Shown one piece after another: positions 19,033 to 27,847 of a DNA stretch of 64,000 nt (positions are counted from its first letter, which is position 1; each line of letters opens with the position of its first letter). The DNA lies in the NCBI GenBank assembly GCA_964520655.1, contig CAZFNI010000008.1, positions 1 through 64,000 of the forward strand. Reading direction: 5' to 3'. The stretch comes from JACQQW01 sp964520655. Lineage in GTDB: Bacteria > Omnitrophota > Gorgyraeia > Zapsychrales > Fredricksoniimonadaceae. A program made the position numbers and the translations under genes. Under the pieces are notes generated by a model that saw only the letters and a program-made list of their open reading frames with translations, was not told the DNA's origin and made no database searches.

Positions 19033-20380
19033 TCAGCGCGGCTGCAACAGCGGTCCTGTTGGTGCTGGCTTTCCCTCAGACAGGCTTCTTTCATCTGGCA
19101 TGGGTCGCCTGCGTTCCCTGGCTGCTGATGATCGAAACAAAAAGCCTTAAAGGTTCCTTTGGCTGGTCGTATCTGGTCGGTTTTTTATTTTTCACCGGGA
19201 CTCTGGGGTGGTTCATTTATGTCACCACCGTTGGGGCTTTCTTTTTAATCGCTTATTTATCGCTGTATTTCGCCCTGTTCGGTTTGGCGTATCGTTTTTT
19301 CCTTCCATTGCCGATCTTGCCGCGCCTGATGGTTATCCCGTCAGTGTGGGTGGTGCTGGAATTCTTGCGCGCACATTTGATCTCTGGTTTCAGCTGGGCC
19401 TCACTGGCGCATTCCCAATACACCAACACATTTTTGATCCAGATCGCCGACATCACCGGGTTTTACGGAGTGTCATTTTTGATCATTATGGTCAACGTGC
19501 TCATTGTGCTGTCGATCAAGAAAGCTGAAGGGATACGCAAGGGGCAGGCGGTCGTTATAGGCCTGTTATTTCTGGTGCTGGCATATGGGTTCTGGCGCAT
19601 CGCTAATTTCCCCAAGCTCATCCAGCAGGTATCCGTCGGTGTTGTCCAGCCTAATATCGATCAGGATATGAAATGGGATCCGCGCCTGCAGCCTTGGATC
19701 GTCCAGAAAACGATCAACTTGAGCGTCCCGTTATCCCGCGAGAAGCTGGACCTGATCGTTTGGCCGGAAACGTCCTTGCCCGGTGTTGTCAGCGAGGTCC
19801 CTGATCTGATGGACGCGATCGCCCAAACGGCCAAACAGATCAAGACGCCGATCTTGATGGGGGCGATCACTGATGAGGATAAACAATATTTTAACTCGGC
19901 ATATTTGTTCTCCACTGAAGGGATGATCGCCGGGCGGTATGATAAACTCCATTTAGTCCCGTTCGGGGAATATATCCCTGTTAAGCCCTTGCTGGGCTGG
20001 CTGGGCAATATCGTCGGTCTTGAAGATTTCACTCCGGGCAAAGAGTTGACGTTGTTATCGGCGGGAAAAGAAGCGGTTCCTTTTGGTGTGCTGATCTGTT
20101 TTGAAGATACGGTCGGGTATTTGCGCCGGGATCTTACCAATGCGGGCGCACGGTTCTTTGTCAATATGACCAATGACGCCTGGTTTAAAGACACAAAGGC
20201 CCCATTCTTGCATCTGGCGGCCGCGGTCTTTGCCAGCGTTGAGAATAAGCGCTCATTGGTGCGTTCCGCCAATACCGGGGTCAGTGCCTTTATTGATCCT
20301 TTCGGTCAGGTGGCGGCCTATGTCCAGGACGCGGCGCACAAAAAAACATTTATCAGCGCGGCTGCCTTTTTCTCCATCCC
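19017..20380 (+). CDS. lnt: Apolipoprotein N-acyltransferase (3' end lost in gap)
   Basis: At least 454 residues from ATG 19017, which overlaps the end of secA. About six membrane segments occupy residues 10-195. The nitrilase-like domain carries the catalytic triad: E251 (VWPETSLPG), K310 (YDKLHLVPFGEYIP) and C361 (GVLICFEDT). Lnt adds the third acyl chain to lipoproteins in the inner membrane, consistent with the lipobox proteins in this window. The last membrane helix and stop fall into the N run at 20381-20480. An open frame continues through the Ns into a receiver domain, but that is an artefact of a placeholder gap. Confidence 0.93.
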
Positions 20381-20480
20381 NNNNNNNNNNNNNNNNNNNN
20401 NNNNNNNNNNNNNNNNNNNNNNNNNNNNNNNNNNNNNNNNNNNNNNNNNNNNNNNNNNNNNNNNNNNNNNNNNNNNNNNN
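20381..20480. other. Assembly gap (100 Ns)
   Basis: A run of exactly 100 Ns, the usual scaffold placeholder, so the true length is unknown. It removes the end of lnt and the start of a response-regulator gene. Confidence 0.98.
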
Positions 20481-20681
20481 ATGCCGGGCATCAAGGGCCG
20501 GGACCTTTGCGCCAAATTCAAGACCTATTCTGTCCTTAAGAATATCCCGGTCGTGTTCTTGACCGCCAAGAATTCCCAGGACGATGTGCAGGCGGAACTC
20601 GACGCCGGCGCTGTGTCCCATTTGACCAAGCCCATTGATGCCAAGTCGGTCCTCTCAACTGTCAAATCGATCATTGGATAA
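20481..20681 (+). CDS. Response-regulator receiver domain (5' partial)
   Basis: 67 residues remain. MPGIKG follows the position of the phosphoacceptor Asp, which is hidden in the gap; FLTAK supplies the conserved Thr and HLTKPI the conserved Lys of CheY-like receivers. The protein ends right after the receiver fold (SVLSTVKSIIG), so it is a stand-alone receiver or the C-terminal receiver of a longer protein. It ends 3 bases before the acyltransferase gene. Signalling partner unknown. Confidence 0.85.
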   Translation: MPGIKGRDLCAKFKTYSVLKNIPVVFLTAKNSQDDVQAELDAGAVSHLTKPIDAKSVLSTVKSIIG

Positions 20682-20684
20682 GCG

Positions 20685-21605
20685 ATGAATAAGGACTTCG
20701 TTAAAAGATCACGCAGGGCCATTGCCCGCTACGCGTATTATTTCTTTTCATTCCTGTTTTTGGTCCTGCCGTATCCGGTCATTAAAGCGATCACGGGGAT
20801 GTTGTTGCCAACGGGGTATGCGATCTTAAAAAAGCTTCGAAAAAACGCCCTGGAAACATTGAGTGTCGCGTTCAAGGACGAAAAGTCCCCGGAAGAGCTG
20901 CAGAAGATCCTCAAAGAATGTTTTTATAATGCCGGCAAGGTCGCTATCGAGATCGGGGTGTTCAACACGCGCCCTAAGATGTTGGTCGAGCATTTTCATT
21001 TTGATCCGATTTCCAGACAGAATCTGGATAATGCTTTAAAAGAGGGGAAAGGTGTTGTGGGAGTATCAGCGCATTTCGGGAATTTCCCGCTCATGCTGCT
21101 GTATTTGGCGCAGATCGGCTATCCGACAAATGCGATTATCCGTCCCAGCCGCGATGAAAAGATCGAGGTTACTTTCAAGGAAGCCCGCGACCGTCTGGGG
21201 CTAAAGACCATCCACAGCTATCCGCGCGAGACATGTGTGCGTCAGTCGCTCAAATGCCTACGCCAGAAAGAATTATTGATCGTGCTCATGGATCAGAACA
21301 CTGGCAGCAAGTCCGGCGTTTTCGTTGATTTCTTTGGTCAGAAGGCAGGAACACCAACGGGAGCGATCATTTTTGCCATGCGTACAAATTCTCCGATCGT
21401 CCCGATATTCACCATCCGCGACGGTTATGACACGCACAGGGTGGTTGTTGAGCCGCATTTCTATATTGAGACCAAAGCGACAGATGAAGAAACTCTGACG
21501 CATAATGTCCAGAAGATCACCAACATCATTGAACGGTATATCCGACAATACCCATCCGAATGGGGATGGATGCATAAACGTTTTAAGAGTAAGCCCAATG
21601 AATAA
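20685..21605 (+). CDS. LpxL/HtrB-type lipid A acyltransferase-like protein
   Basis: 306 residues. An N-terminal membrane anchor (about 17-40) is followed by an LPLAT acyltransferase domain: SAHFGNFP at 128-135, then RPSRDEKIE, LIVLMDQN and PTGAIIFAMRTNSPIVP. These match lipid A lauroyl/myristoyl transferases. The catalytic dyad is normally H-x4-(D/E); H130 is present but residue 135 is Pro where the acid is expected, so the chemistry may differ or the acid may come from elsewhere. Cytoplasmic face of the inner membrane. It heads a run of overlapping genes (small membrane protein, HAD phosphatase). Confidence 0.8.
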   Translation: MNKDFVKRSRRAIARYAYYFFSFLFLVLPYPVIKAITGMLLPTGYAILKKLRKNALETLSVAFKDEKSPEELQKILKECFYNAGKVAIEIGVFNTRPKMLVEHFHFDPISRQNLDNALKEGKGVVGVSAHFGNFPLMLLYLAQIGYPTNAIIRPSRDEKIEVTFKEARDRLGLKTIHSYPRETCVRQSLKCLRQKELLIVLMDQNTGSKSGVFVDFFGQKAGTPTGAIIFAMRTNSPIVPIFTIRDGYDTHRVVVEPHFYIETKATDEETLTHNVQKITNIIERYIRQYPSEWGWMHKRFKSKPNE

Positions 21606-21765
21606 AACACTCCTTTTTATCGTCGGTTTTCTGACAACTGTCGCGGGCATTTCCCTGGTCCTGCGTTTCTGGGAAGCTGTGATCATCGTTTTTTCCGGGA
21701 TCCTTCCGGCCGTGATCGCTGTGTTCGGTCTGGTGCTGATGTTCGCTGCGAGCCTGAAAAAATGA
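21598..21765 (+). CDS. Small two-helix membrane protein
   Basis: 55 residues from ATG 21598, overlapping the acyltransferase stop by 8 bases and sharing ATGA with the next gene. Two hydrophobic segments (about 3-22 and 27-50) separated by a short polar turn. No family recognised. Its position, locked between two overlapping genes, supports it as real; the ribosome binding site is weak, so translation probably depends on coupling. Confidence 0.6.
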   Translation: MNKTLLFIVGFLTTVAGISLVLRFWEAVIIVFSGILPAVIAVFGLVLMFAASLKK

Positions 21766-22418
21766 TCAAACTTGTTCTTTTTGATCTAGACGGCACCTTG
21801 GTCGATGCCTACCGAGCGGTCCATCAGAGCGTCAATCACACCATCACGGCGCTGGGTTTTAAGGCGCGCTCCTATGACGAGATCAAACGCGCGGTCGGGA
21901 TGGGCGACAAGCATTTACTGGCGCATTTTGTCGGCCAAGCCAATAAAGAGAAGGCGGCAAGGATATATCGGACGCATCACGCGGCGGCTTTGGCTAAAAA
22001 AGGCAATGTGCGCTTTCTGCCGGGCGCGCGGTCATTATTGAAATATCTGAAAAAGAACGGGTACGGCCTGGGGATCGTCACTAATCGTCCGGAAAGGTTC
22101 ACAGGGATCATCTTAGAGGGTCTGGATATGAAAGGCCATTTTGATATGGTGCTTTGTGCGGACAGAACGCGCTGCCCTAAGCCTGATCCAGGCATGCTGC
22201 ATATGGCCCTTCGCCGCAAGAAATTAACGCCGGCGCAGGCTTTGTTCGTCGGAGATATGGATATTGACATTAAGACGGGGCAGAACGCGGGGGTCAGGAC
22301 GGTGGCGGTCGCAACCGGCTCCTGCTCCTTTAAGGAATTAAAAACATTGCAACCTTACCGAATTATCTCTAAAATAGCCAAAATTAAAATCACTATGAAG
22401 GAGTTAAGCAATGAGTAA
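21762..22418 (+). CDS. HAD-superfamily phosphatase (phosphoglycolate phosphatase-like)
   Basis: 218 residues. Motif I FDLDGTLVD at 7-15, motif II IVTNRP near 106, motif III KPDP near 145 and motif IV VGDMDIDI near 165. The helical cap between motifs I and II matches the Gph/PgmB subclass. Such enzymes remove phosphate from phosphoglycolate, sugar phosphates or similar; the sequence does not fix the substrate. The ATG overlaps the stop of the small membrane protein, and its own last codons overlap the 26-residue basic gene. Confidence 0.85.
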   Translation: MIKLVLFDLDGTLVDAYRAVHQSVNHTITALGFKARSYDEIKRAVGMGDKHLLAHFVGQANKEKAARIYRTHHAAALAKKGNVRFLPGARSLLKYLKKNGYGLGIVTNRPERFTGIILEGLDMKGHFDMVLCADRTRCPKPDPGMLHMALRRKKLTPAQALFVGDMDIDIKTGQNAGVRTVAVATGSCSFKELKTLQPYRIISKIAKIKITMKELSNE

Positions 22419-22491
22419 GCGATTAAAGAAGGGTAGAATGCGCTGGCGTTCTAAGAAAGCTAATCACGGCACAAAACCCGGCAGAGGTTAA
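22411..22491 (+). CDS. 26-residue highly basic peptide
   Basis: A very small frame with 11 Lys/Arg among 26 residues, rich in Gly toward the end. AAGGAG at 22398-22403 lies 7 bases before the ATG, an ideal ribosome binding site. The gene overlaps the HAD stop by 8 bases and ends 3 bases before the following ATG. Size and charge recall tiny ribosomal proteins such as bTHX, but I cannot claim homology. An RNA- or ribosome-binding role is only a guess. Confidence 0.6.
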   Translation: MSKRLKKGRMRWRSKKANHGTKPGRG

Positions 22492-22494
22492 GCG

Positions 22495-22872
22495 ATGCGC
22501 AGACTGGTTCTGGCATTCATGGTGCTTGCGGGATTGACCGGCTGCGTTGCCGCCCCCATTGTTTTAGTCGGGGCCGGTGTCGTTGGCGGATATGCGATCT
22601 CCCGGGACACCTTTGAAGGCAATACCAATAAATCTGCGGAAGAGCTTTGGGATACGGCCAACAAGATACTGGGCATCATGGGCAGTATCGATCTAAGCGA
22701 CCGCAAACGTGATGAACTTTCCGGTCATGTTAATGGAGCAACGGTGTGGATCACAGTGATCCCCATCAATTCCTCGACCACCAAGTTGCGGATCAAAGCC
22801 CGCAAGAATTTGCTGCCCGCGATAGGCATCGCGCAGGACGTGTATGCCAAGATCCTCAATCAGCTGGAATAG
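22495..22872 (+). CDS. DUF3568-type lipoprotein
   Basis: 125 residues with lipobox LTGC (lipidated Cys17). A glycine/alanine-rich hydrophobic stretch (VAAPIVLVGAGVVGGYA) follows, then SRDTFEG and a compact alpha/beta domain with alternating strands (HVNGATVWITVIPI, STTKLRIKARKN). This resembles the DUF3568 family of small exported proteins of unknown function. It follows the basic peptide by 3 bases and is the last gene before the tRNA-Phe promoter. Confidence 0.65.
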   Translation: MRRLVLAFMVLAGLTGCVAAPIVLVGAGVVGGYAISRDTFEGNTNKSAEELWDTANKILGIMGSIDLSDRKRDELSGHVNGATVWITVIPINSSTTKLRIKARKNLLPAIGIAQDVYAKILNQLE

Positions 22873-22891
22873 AGATCCCGGTTTAGGATAG

Positions 22892-22919
22892 TTGACATTT
22901 GTTCTTTTTTAAGTAGAAT
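22892..22919 (+). promoter_or_regulatory. Promoter of tRNA-Phe
   Basis: Consensus TTGACA (22892-22897), a 16-base spacer containing a T run, and TAGAAT (22914-22919). The predicted start is about 10 bases before the mature tRNA 5' end at 22936. Confidence 0.7.
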
Positions 22920-22935
22920 AAGCTTCTGTTTTTAC

Positions 22936-23008
22936 GCCGAGATAGCTCAGGTAGTAGAGCGCAGGCCTGAAAAGCCTGGCGTCGACAGTGCAAGTCTGTC
23001 TCTCGGCA
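22936..23008 (+). tRNA. tRNA-Phe (GAA) with unusual D- and T-loops
   Basis: A 73-base cloverleaf: acceptor GCCGAGA pairs with TCTCGGC, D stem GCTC/GAGC, anticodon stem CAGGC/GCCTG with loop CTGAAAA (anticodon GAA), five-base variable loop, T stem GACAG/CTGTC. CCA is not encoded. The T-loop reads TGCAAGT, so the normally invariant U55 is G, and the D-loop AGGTAGTA has A where G18 is expected. Both partners of the G18-pseudouridine55 tertiary contact are therefore changed together. All stems are perfect, so the gene is likely functional. Confidence 0.92.
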
Positions 23009-23071
23009 CTTTTTCTTTAATGACCCTTCTGTATATTTTTCCTCTTGCCTCCAGGGGGGCATGCATTCATC

Positions 23072-24175
23072 ATGTGTGATCAAATCCGCAGTCCTCATGT
23101 CGTCTTCTATATCCATGTGCTGGTAGTGTTCAACTTTTTTGCCATTTTCTTGTCGCCCCCGGTTTTTGCGTTGGATGTCGATACGGCAAGGATACCGCTG
23201 GTGTTTAGCAGAGGTAAAGATTCATTAACGTCGGCATGTTTGGAATTCACACAAAAGATCTACGATCAATCCTGGGAGGAATTCAAAGCAAATGCCAATA
23301 CTCCTTTTGAGAAAGCATTGGTGGGAACGATCAATGCCATGGCAGCGAAGGATAAAGCGCAGTTTACCGCCATGGCTCATCCTGATTTTATCGCCAAAAG
23401 CAAGGAGTTTGATCAGCAAGCCAATATCTATTTCGCGCAGTTTACCAGCATGGCGATCCAGAGGGTCAACAGAGGGGTGTTCTATAAAGATCTGGTTATT
23501 TTTTACGTGCAGCTTTCCTACGGGAAGAAAAGCGACTACGCGCGGCTGGTTTTTAAAACAATAGAGGGGGACGCGGCCTATGGTTTCTTACAGAATGCGG
23601 ATAGTGCTGTTGCTCCCCGTTTAGTCTGGGATTGGTTTATATCTGACTGGGGCCCCCGGAAAAGTCCGTCTCCCGCCTATTGTACCGACGCTGTTGGCGT
23701 CTACCGTGTAGCGTTGGGAGGGGAAGATGTTCTCTATCACGCAGTTCTAACGTTATCAGGAACCGAACCAGTTGCTGGCAATGAAGCCATTGCTCAATTC
23801 AATCGCATGCATGAACACATGGCCGCGGGACGTATGCAGGAATATTTCAATGAGTTTAAGGAAAAGGAACGGTATGTGAACTGGTTTATGAGCGAAGCGA
23901 ATGACATGGAGCGCAAACAATACATTGAGCATGAAATGTCAAAGAAGGCGGTCTTTGTTTTCGATCTGGACCCTGTTTTTGTCGTCTATGCAAAACGTCC
24001 GAATGCTGCCATTGATCCATTTGATGTGCTGTTCTTTGTCCGCAACAGCGAGAAAGTCCTTAAATTAGAAAGTCCATCCATGGGGTCAACATTTAATGAT
24101 CTGTTCCAGAGTAAGGAATTCAGGGCGGCAGCCGTTGAAGAAACGCCCTTTAAAAGCATGAGGAAACAACTTTAA
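23072..24175 (+). CDS. Exported protein of unknown function
   Basis: 367 residues from ATG 23072 (a TTG at 23045 would only add residues upstream of the signal). A hydrophobic export segment lies at about residues 10-33 (VFYIHVLVVFNFFAIFL) ending near VFA. The mature part is mixed alpha/beta with no motif that I recognise; two parts each contain a region of the type 'ALxxxxxAMAAKDKAQF' and 'AIAQFNRMHEHMAAGRMQEY', which may be an internal duplication. It is the first gene after tRNA-Phe and ends 62 bases before the HerA-like ATPase. Function unknown. Confidence 0.6.
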   Translation: MCDQIRSPHVVFYIHVLVVFNFFAIFLSPPVFALDVDTARIPLVFSRGKDSLTSACLEFTQKIYDQSWEEFKANANTPFEKALVGTINAMAAKDKAQFTAMAHPDFIAKSKEFDQQANIYFAQFTSMAIQRVNRGVFYKDLVIFYVQLSYGKKSDYARLVFKTIEGDAAYGFLQNADSAVAPRLVWDWFISDWGPRKSPSPAYCTDAVGVYRVALGGEDVLYHAVLTLSGTEPVAGNEAIAQFNRMHEHMAAGRMQEYFNEFKEKERYVNWFMSEANDMERKQYIEHEMSKKAVFVFDLDPVFVVYAKRPNAAIDPFDVLFFVRNSEKVLKLESPSMGSTFNDLFQSKEFRAAAVEETPFKSMRKQL

Positions 24176-24237
24176 GATCATGCCGGCATATCGCGTCAAC
24201 GCGTAACATTAATATTCCAAAAGGAGTCCCCGCACAT

Positions 24238-25689
24238 ATGTCCAAACCCATTTTGATCGCCAAGAATACCATCGAGTTCTATTTGGATCCGCGCATGGCT
24301 AATCGCCATGGTTTGATCGCCGGCGCTACAGGGACCGGTAAAACGGTGACGCTGCAGACGATCGCCGAGCAGTTATCGCTTGCGGGTGTCCCGGTGTTCT
24401 TAGTCGACGTTAAAGGGGACTTAAGCGGCATGAGCCAGACGGGCGTCAGCAACCCTAAGATCGAAGAGCGGCTTAAATTATTGGGGATGACCAGTCAAGG
24501 GTTCGCAGCATGTCCTGTGGTCTACTGGGATGTGTTCGGCAAACAGGGCCACCCGATCCGCGCAACGATCAGCGACATGGGGCCGTTATTGATCGGGCGT
24601 TTGCTTAATCTCAATGAAGTACAGACTGGCGTTCTGACAGTGATCTTTAAGATCGCTGACGATCAGGGCTTGCTGTTATTGGATCTTAAAGACCTGCGCG
24701 CTATGGTGCAGTATGTAGGTGACAATGCCGCTTCATTCACGACGAATTATGGCAATATCTCGAAAGCCAGTGTAGGAGCGATTCAAAGATCGCTAATGGA
24801 GTTGGAAGCGCAGGGCGGCGGGCAATTCTTCGGCGAGCCCATGCTGGATATTCTTGATTTGATCCAGAACAATACCAAGGGCCTTGGCGTCGTCAATATC
24901 CTTTCAGGGCAGGAGCTGATCCAAAGCCCCAAGGTCTACGCGACGTTCTTATTATGGCTGATGGCGGAATTGTTCCAGCAGCTGCCGGAAGTAGGCGACC
25001 AGGAAAAACCTAAATTCGTGTTTTTCTTCGATGAAGCCCATTTGCTCTTCGAAGACGCGCCGGATGCCCTGCTTGAGAAGATAGAACAGGTTGTCCGATT
25101 GATCCGGTCCAAAGGTGTTGGGATCTATTTTATCACTCAGAATCCGACGGACATTCCAGCCAAAGTATTGGCCCAGCTGGGTAACCGCGTTCAGCACGCG
25201 TTAAGGGCTTTTACGCCAAGCGATGCCAAGGCGATCAAGGCCATGGCCCAGACATACCGCACTAACCCTAAGATCGACATTGAAAAAGCGATAACGGAAT
25301 TAGCTGTGGGTGAAGCGCTTATTTCTTTTCTTGAGGAAGACGGGACCCCGTCGATGGTCGACCGCGGGTATATTCTTCCGCCTAAAAGCCGCATCGGCAC
25401 TGTTTCCCCTCAGGAAAGGCAGGCTGTGATCGCTTCCTCCGTGTTAAATGGCACCTATGAACATGCGGCAGACCGTGAATCGGCATTTGAGTTGTTAAAG
25501 AAACGTGCGCAGGAGCAGGTGTCTGTGCCGCCTCAGGCGGCGAAACCCACAGTCCAACGCGCGCAGCCGAAGTCGGAAACTGAAAAGCTGATCGGTGCCA
25601 TGGCGACCAGCGCCATGCGTTCGGTGGGTTCCCAGATCGGTCGTCAGATCATGCGCGGCGTACTAGGTTCTATCTTTAAAAGCCGTTAA
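24238..25689 (+). CDS. HerA/YjgR-type ATPase (DUF853)
   Basis: 483 residues. Walker A GATGTGKT at 29-36, VFLVDVKGDLSG just after it, and Walker B FVFFFDEAHLLF. FITQNPTDIPAKVLAQLGNRVQHALRAFTP is strongly characteristic of the YjgR/DUF853 branch of HerA-FtsK ATPases (quoted in parts: FITQNPTDIP, LGNRVQHALRAF). The cellular role of this branch is poorly known; related HerA proteins move along DNA. A Gln/Pro-rich linker near the C-terminus precedes a short basic tail. AAAAGGAG precedes the ATG at good spacing. Confidence 0.85.
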   Translation: MSKPILIAKNTIEFYLDPRMANRHGLIAGATGTGKTVTLQTIAEQLSLAGVPVFLVDVKGDLSGMSQTGVSNPKIEERLKLLGMTSQGFAACPVVYWDVFGKQGHPIRATISDMGPLLIGRLLNLNEVQTGVLTVIFKIADDQGLLLLDLKDLRAMVQYVGDNAASFTTNYGNISKASVGAIQRSLMELEAQGGGQFFGEPMLDILDLIQNNTKGLGVVNILSGQELIQSPKVYATFLLWLMAELFQQLPEVGDQEKPKFVFFFDEAHLLFEDAPDALLEKIEQVVRLIRSKGVGIYFITQNPTDIPAKVLAQLGNRVQHALRAFTPSDAKAIKAMAQTYRTNPKIDIEKAITELAVGEALISFLEEDGTPSMVDRGYILPPKSRIGTVSPQERQAVIASSVLNGTYEHAADRESAFELLKKRAQEQVSVPPQAAKPTVQRAQPKSETEKLIGAMATSAMRSVGSQIGRQIMRGVLGSIFKSR

Positions 25690-25713
25690 TTTTGTTGCCA
25701 TCAGGAGGTTTGT

Positions 25714-26496
25714 ATGAATTTATACGCCATTCTGTTGTTATGTTCAATGTTGGCCGCGAGCGTTTCCTGGGCGGATCAAGAAGCGGGCAACAGGGCCTAT
25801 GTACAGGCCAGTGATTACGGGTTGTTCTATGCCAGGTCTATCCCTGAAGAACAGTTCGGCTTGAAAGGCAAAACACAGGTCTTTCAAGTGTCCCCCGCTG
25901 CGGACAGGTTGCTGTACACATTGGACTGGTATTCGCCAGAGTTGTATCTTTACGGCTATATCGCTGGGCCCATCACCTATGTGGTGCGTTTCGGTCCTTG
26001 GAACAGGGGGCATGAGGCCAATGGCCAGGATCTGGCTGTTGCTTTTTATAAAGATGGGAAACTGCTTAAATCCCACTCTACTTTGGATATCGTCAGTGAT
26101 CCCAATCGTGTCTCGGCAAGCGAATCCCATTACACGGTCTTTAGGAAAAAATTAGGCTTTAGGCGCCCCTGGGGCAACCAGATCGTTTTCGATGTGGAGA
26201 ATAATTCCGGGGGAGTGATGACTTTCAACGCGGACACCGGCGAGATGATGAGCAAGGAACAGGAAGCATTCGGGGAACAGCAGTATTTAATTCTCCAGCG
26301 CGTTGAGCAGTTCAAATGGCAATGGCATGAAGCTCAAAAGAGCAGGATCAGCAATATCGACGATCACGAGATCACGAACGATGAATTAAAAGCGTTAAGC
26401 CCTGAATCATATCCCCAGGCCCCTGAAGGCTATGTGATCGTTCCTCATAAGATGTGGACGCAGGCACAGCTCATCAAAGAACATAAGGAGCAGTGA
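25714..26496 (+). CDS. Exported protein of unknown function
   Basis: 260 residues with a signal peptide (1-20, ending SWA). The mature region is beta-rich with many Tyr/Trp (LYTLDWYSPELYLYGYI, ITYVVRFGPWNRGHE) and a helical, charged C-terminal part. I do not recognise a family. A strong CAGGAGG-type ribosome binding site precedes the ATG, and the gene is followed 2 bases later by a membrane protein, so the two are likely cotranslated. Confidence 0.6.
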   Translation: MNLYAILLLCSMLAASVSWADQEAGNRAYVQASDYGLFYARSIPEEQFGLKGKTQVFQVSPAADRLLYTLDWYSPELYLYGYIAGPITYVVRFGPWNRGHEANGQDLAVAFYKDGKLLKSHSTLDIVSDPNRVSASESHYTVFRKKLGFRRPWGNQIVFDVENNSGGVMTFNADTGEMMSKEQEAFGEQQYLILQRVEQFKWQWHEAQKSRISNIDDHEITNDELKALSPESYPQAPEGYVIVPHKMWTQAQLIKEHKEQ

Positions 26497-26498
26497 GC

Positions 26499-27092
26499 GT
26501 GCGGAGGTATTTTTTGTTCTGTGTCGGGATCTTTCTGGTGTATGTGATGGTCATGCTGCATTGGATGGATGTCGTCAGGATCATCTGCGGCGATCCCTAT
26601 CTAAGTTTTGACCGGCAGCCGTTTATTTTTAAGGCCGCCCGACAAATATGTTCAGTCTTTCCCTGGATCATGCTGCTTGTGCTTTTGGTGCGCGGCATTG
26701 CCCGAAAGCAATGGGCTCATTTTATGGCGGCAGCGGCAGCGTTTTTGCTGTCTTATGCGTTGCTGATCGCATGGTTGTTCGTGGGACCGGTCATTAATGA
26801 CCACGCTCACCGCCGTTCTTTTGATCCCCTCCAATGGAAGAACAGCCCGGCCGACGGGGGCAAAGAGTTGATCCGATTAAGAATGATCGATGATCTTCTG
26901 CGTAAAGACTTGTTGATCGGAAGATCCAAAGAGGCCGTGAAGAGCCTTTTAGGCGAAGCGACGCGGGAAGGCCAGGATTCCCTTATCTACTGGCTGGGTC
27001 CGGAGAGAGGATTTTTGTCCATTGATTCGGAATCATTAATGATCACTTTTGATCAGGGCAAGGTCAAGAACGCCAGGATCATCAGGGACTAA
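26499..27092 (+). CDS. Membrane protein with BamE/SmpA-like C-terminal region
   Basis: 197 residues. I choose GTG 26499 because AAGGAG (26485-26490) lies 8 bases upstream; GTG 26493 would be only 2 bases away. Three hydrophobic segments (about 5-25, 52-70, 78-105) are followed by a soluble domain. Its LLIGRSKEAVKSLLGEAT, then YWLGPERGFL and LMITFDQGKVKNARI, resemble the small SmpA/BamE-like fold (a G-x-S-x-x-x-V-x-x-x-L-G-E/P turn). Function unknown; periplasmic orientation of that domain is inferred. Confidence 0.6.
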   Translation: MRRYFLFCVGIFLVYVMVMLHWMDVVRIICGDPYLSFDRQPFIFKAARQICSVFPWIMLLVLLVRGIARKQWAHFMAAAAAFLLSYALLIAWLFVGPVINDHAHRRSFDPLQWKNSPADGGKELIRLRMIDDLLRKDLLIGRSKEAVKSLLGEATREGQDSLIYWLGPERGFLSIDSESLMITFDQGKVKNARIIRD

Positions 27093-27106
27093 CCTACTAA
27101 AGGTGA

Positions 27107-27841
27107 TCATTTGATGGCAAGGTATCCTTCGAAGCAGATGTGTTTAAAGATCGTGGCGGTATGTGCAAAGCCCGCTTTTTTAAGCATGTTCAGGTTTTCT
27201 GCACAGGAGAGTGGTTGAAGCACCCCTTTTAAGCTTCTTGCTTTGGCGGCGATCTGAGCAGGGGTAAAGTTCTGGCTCAATTTAAAATCCACGTAAAGTT
27301 TTTCCATCATACCCTGGATCTTTTCGTCGGGATCTTTGATCTTTTCAAATACAATGAACCCGCCGCCGGGCGTTAGAGCCGCGTAGATCGCATTGATAAC
27401 ATCCTGCCTAAAGCGCGGAGGGATGAACTGCAACGTGTAATAAGCCACCATGAGATCTGATCTTTTGTAGGGGTGTGTGGCAATGTTATCGACGATCAGC
27501 TCAATACTGGCTTGGCTTGCGACATCCTTGCGCGCTTGCTCGATCATGTTTTGTTCTACGTCGATCCCCACAAAGAGGGCGTGATGGAGGAGGGCATGGT
27601 GCTTGGCCAGTTTACCTGTTAATGCCGCCGTGGAACAACCAAGGTCATAACAAATGGTATTGTCCTTGATAAAGAATTCACTGAGCTTGCAGATGAGATC
27701 ATGGCCTTCATTATAATAGGGGACAGAACGTTTGATATGTTCCAGGAATTTTTTGGGAACATCACCGCTAAATACCCAAGAACCTTCTTTGGCGATGATA
27801 TTATCACCGACAGCATCATGGTCTTCGTGGTTTGAGAGCAT
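27107..27841 (-). CDS. cmoA: CmoA-like SAM-dependent enzyme
   Basis: 244 residues. IKRSVPYYN, YDLGCSTAALT (SAM-binding loop), GIDVEQNMIEQAR, YYTLQFIPP and LTPGGGFIVFEKI line up along the whole length with carboxy-SAM synthase CmoA, and the Arg in the AKARSLKGV element that binds the carboxyl group is kept. CmoA makes carboxy-S-adenosylmethionine for the cmo5U34 wobble modification of tRNA. No CmoB partner is in the window, so the substrate use is open. The -10 box suggests a leaderless mRNA. Divergent from the DMT permease gene. Confidence 0.75.
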   Translation of the reverse strand: MLSNHEDHDAVGDNIIAKEGSWVFSGDVPKKFLEHIKRSVPYYNEGHDLICKLSEFFIKDNTICYDLGCSTAALTGKLAKHHALLHHALFVGIDVEQNMIEQARKDVASQASIELIVDNIATHPYKRSDLMVAYYTLQFIPPRFRQDVINAIYAALTPGGGFIVFEKIKDPDEKIQGMMEKLYVDFKLSQNFTPAQIAAKARSLKGVLQPLSCAENLNMLKKAGFAHTATIFKHICFEGYLAIK

Positions 27842-27847
27842 AAGTAA

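Noticed and set aside
19017..20681. An apparent fusion of Lnt to a response-regulator receiver domain
   Set aside because: The frame is open only because 100 Ns were translated as unknown residues; the run is a scaffold gap of unknown length.
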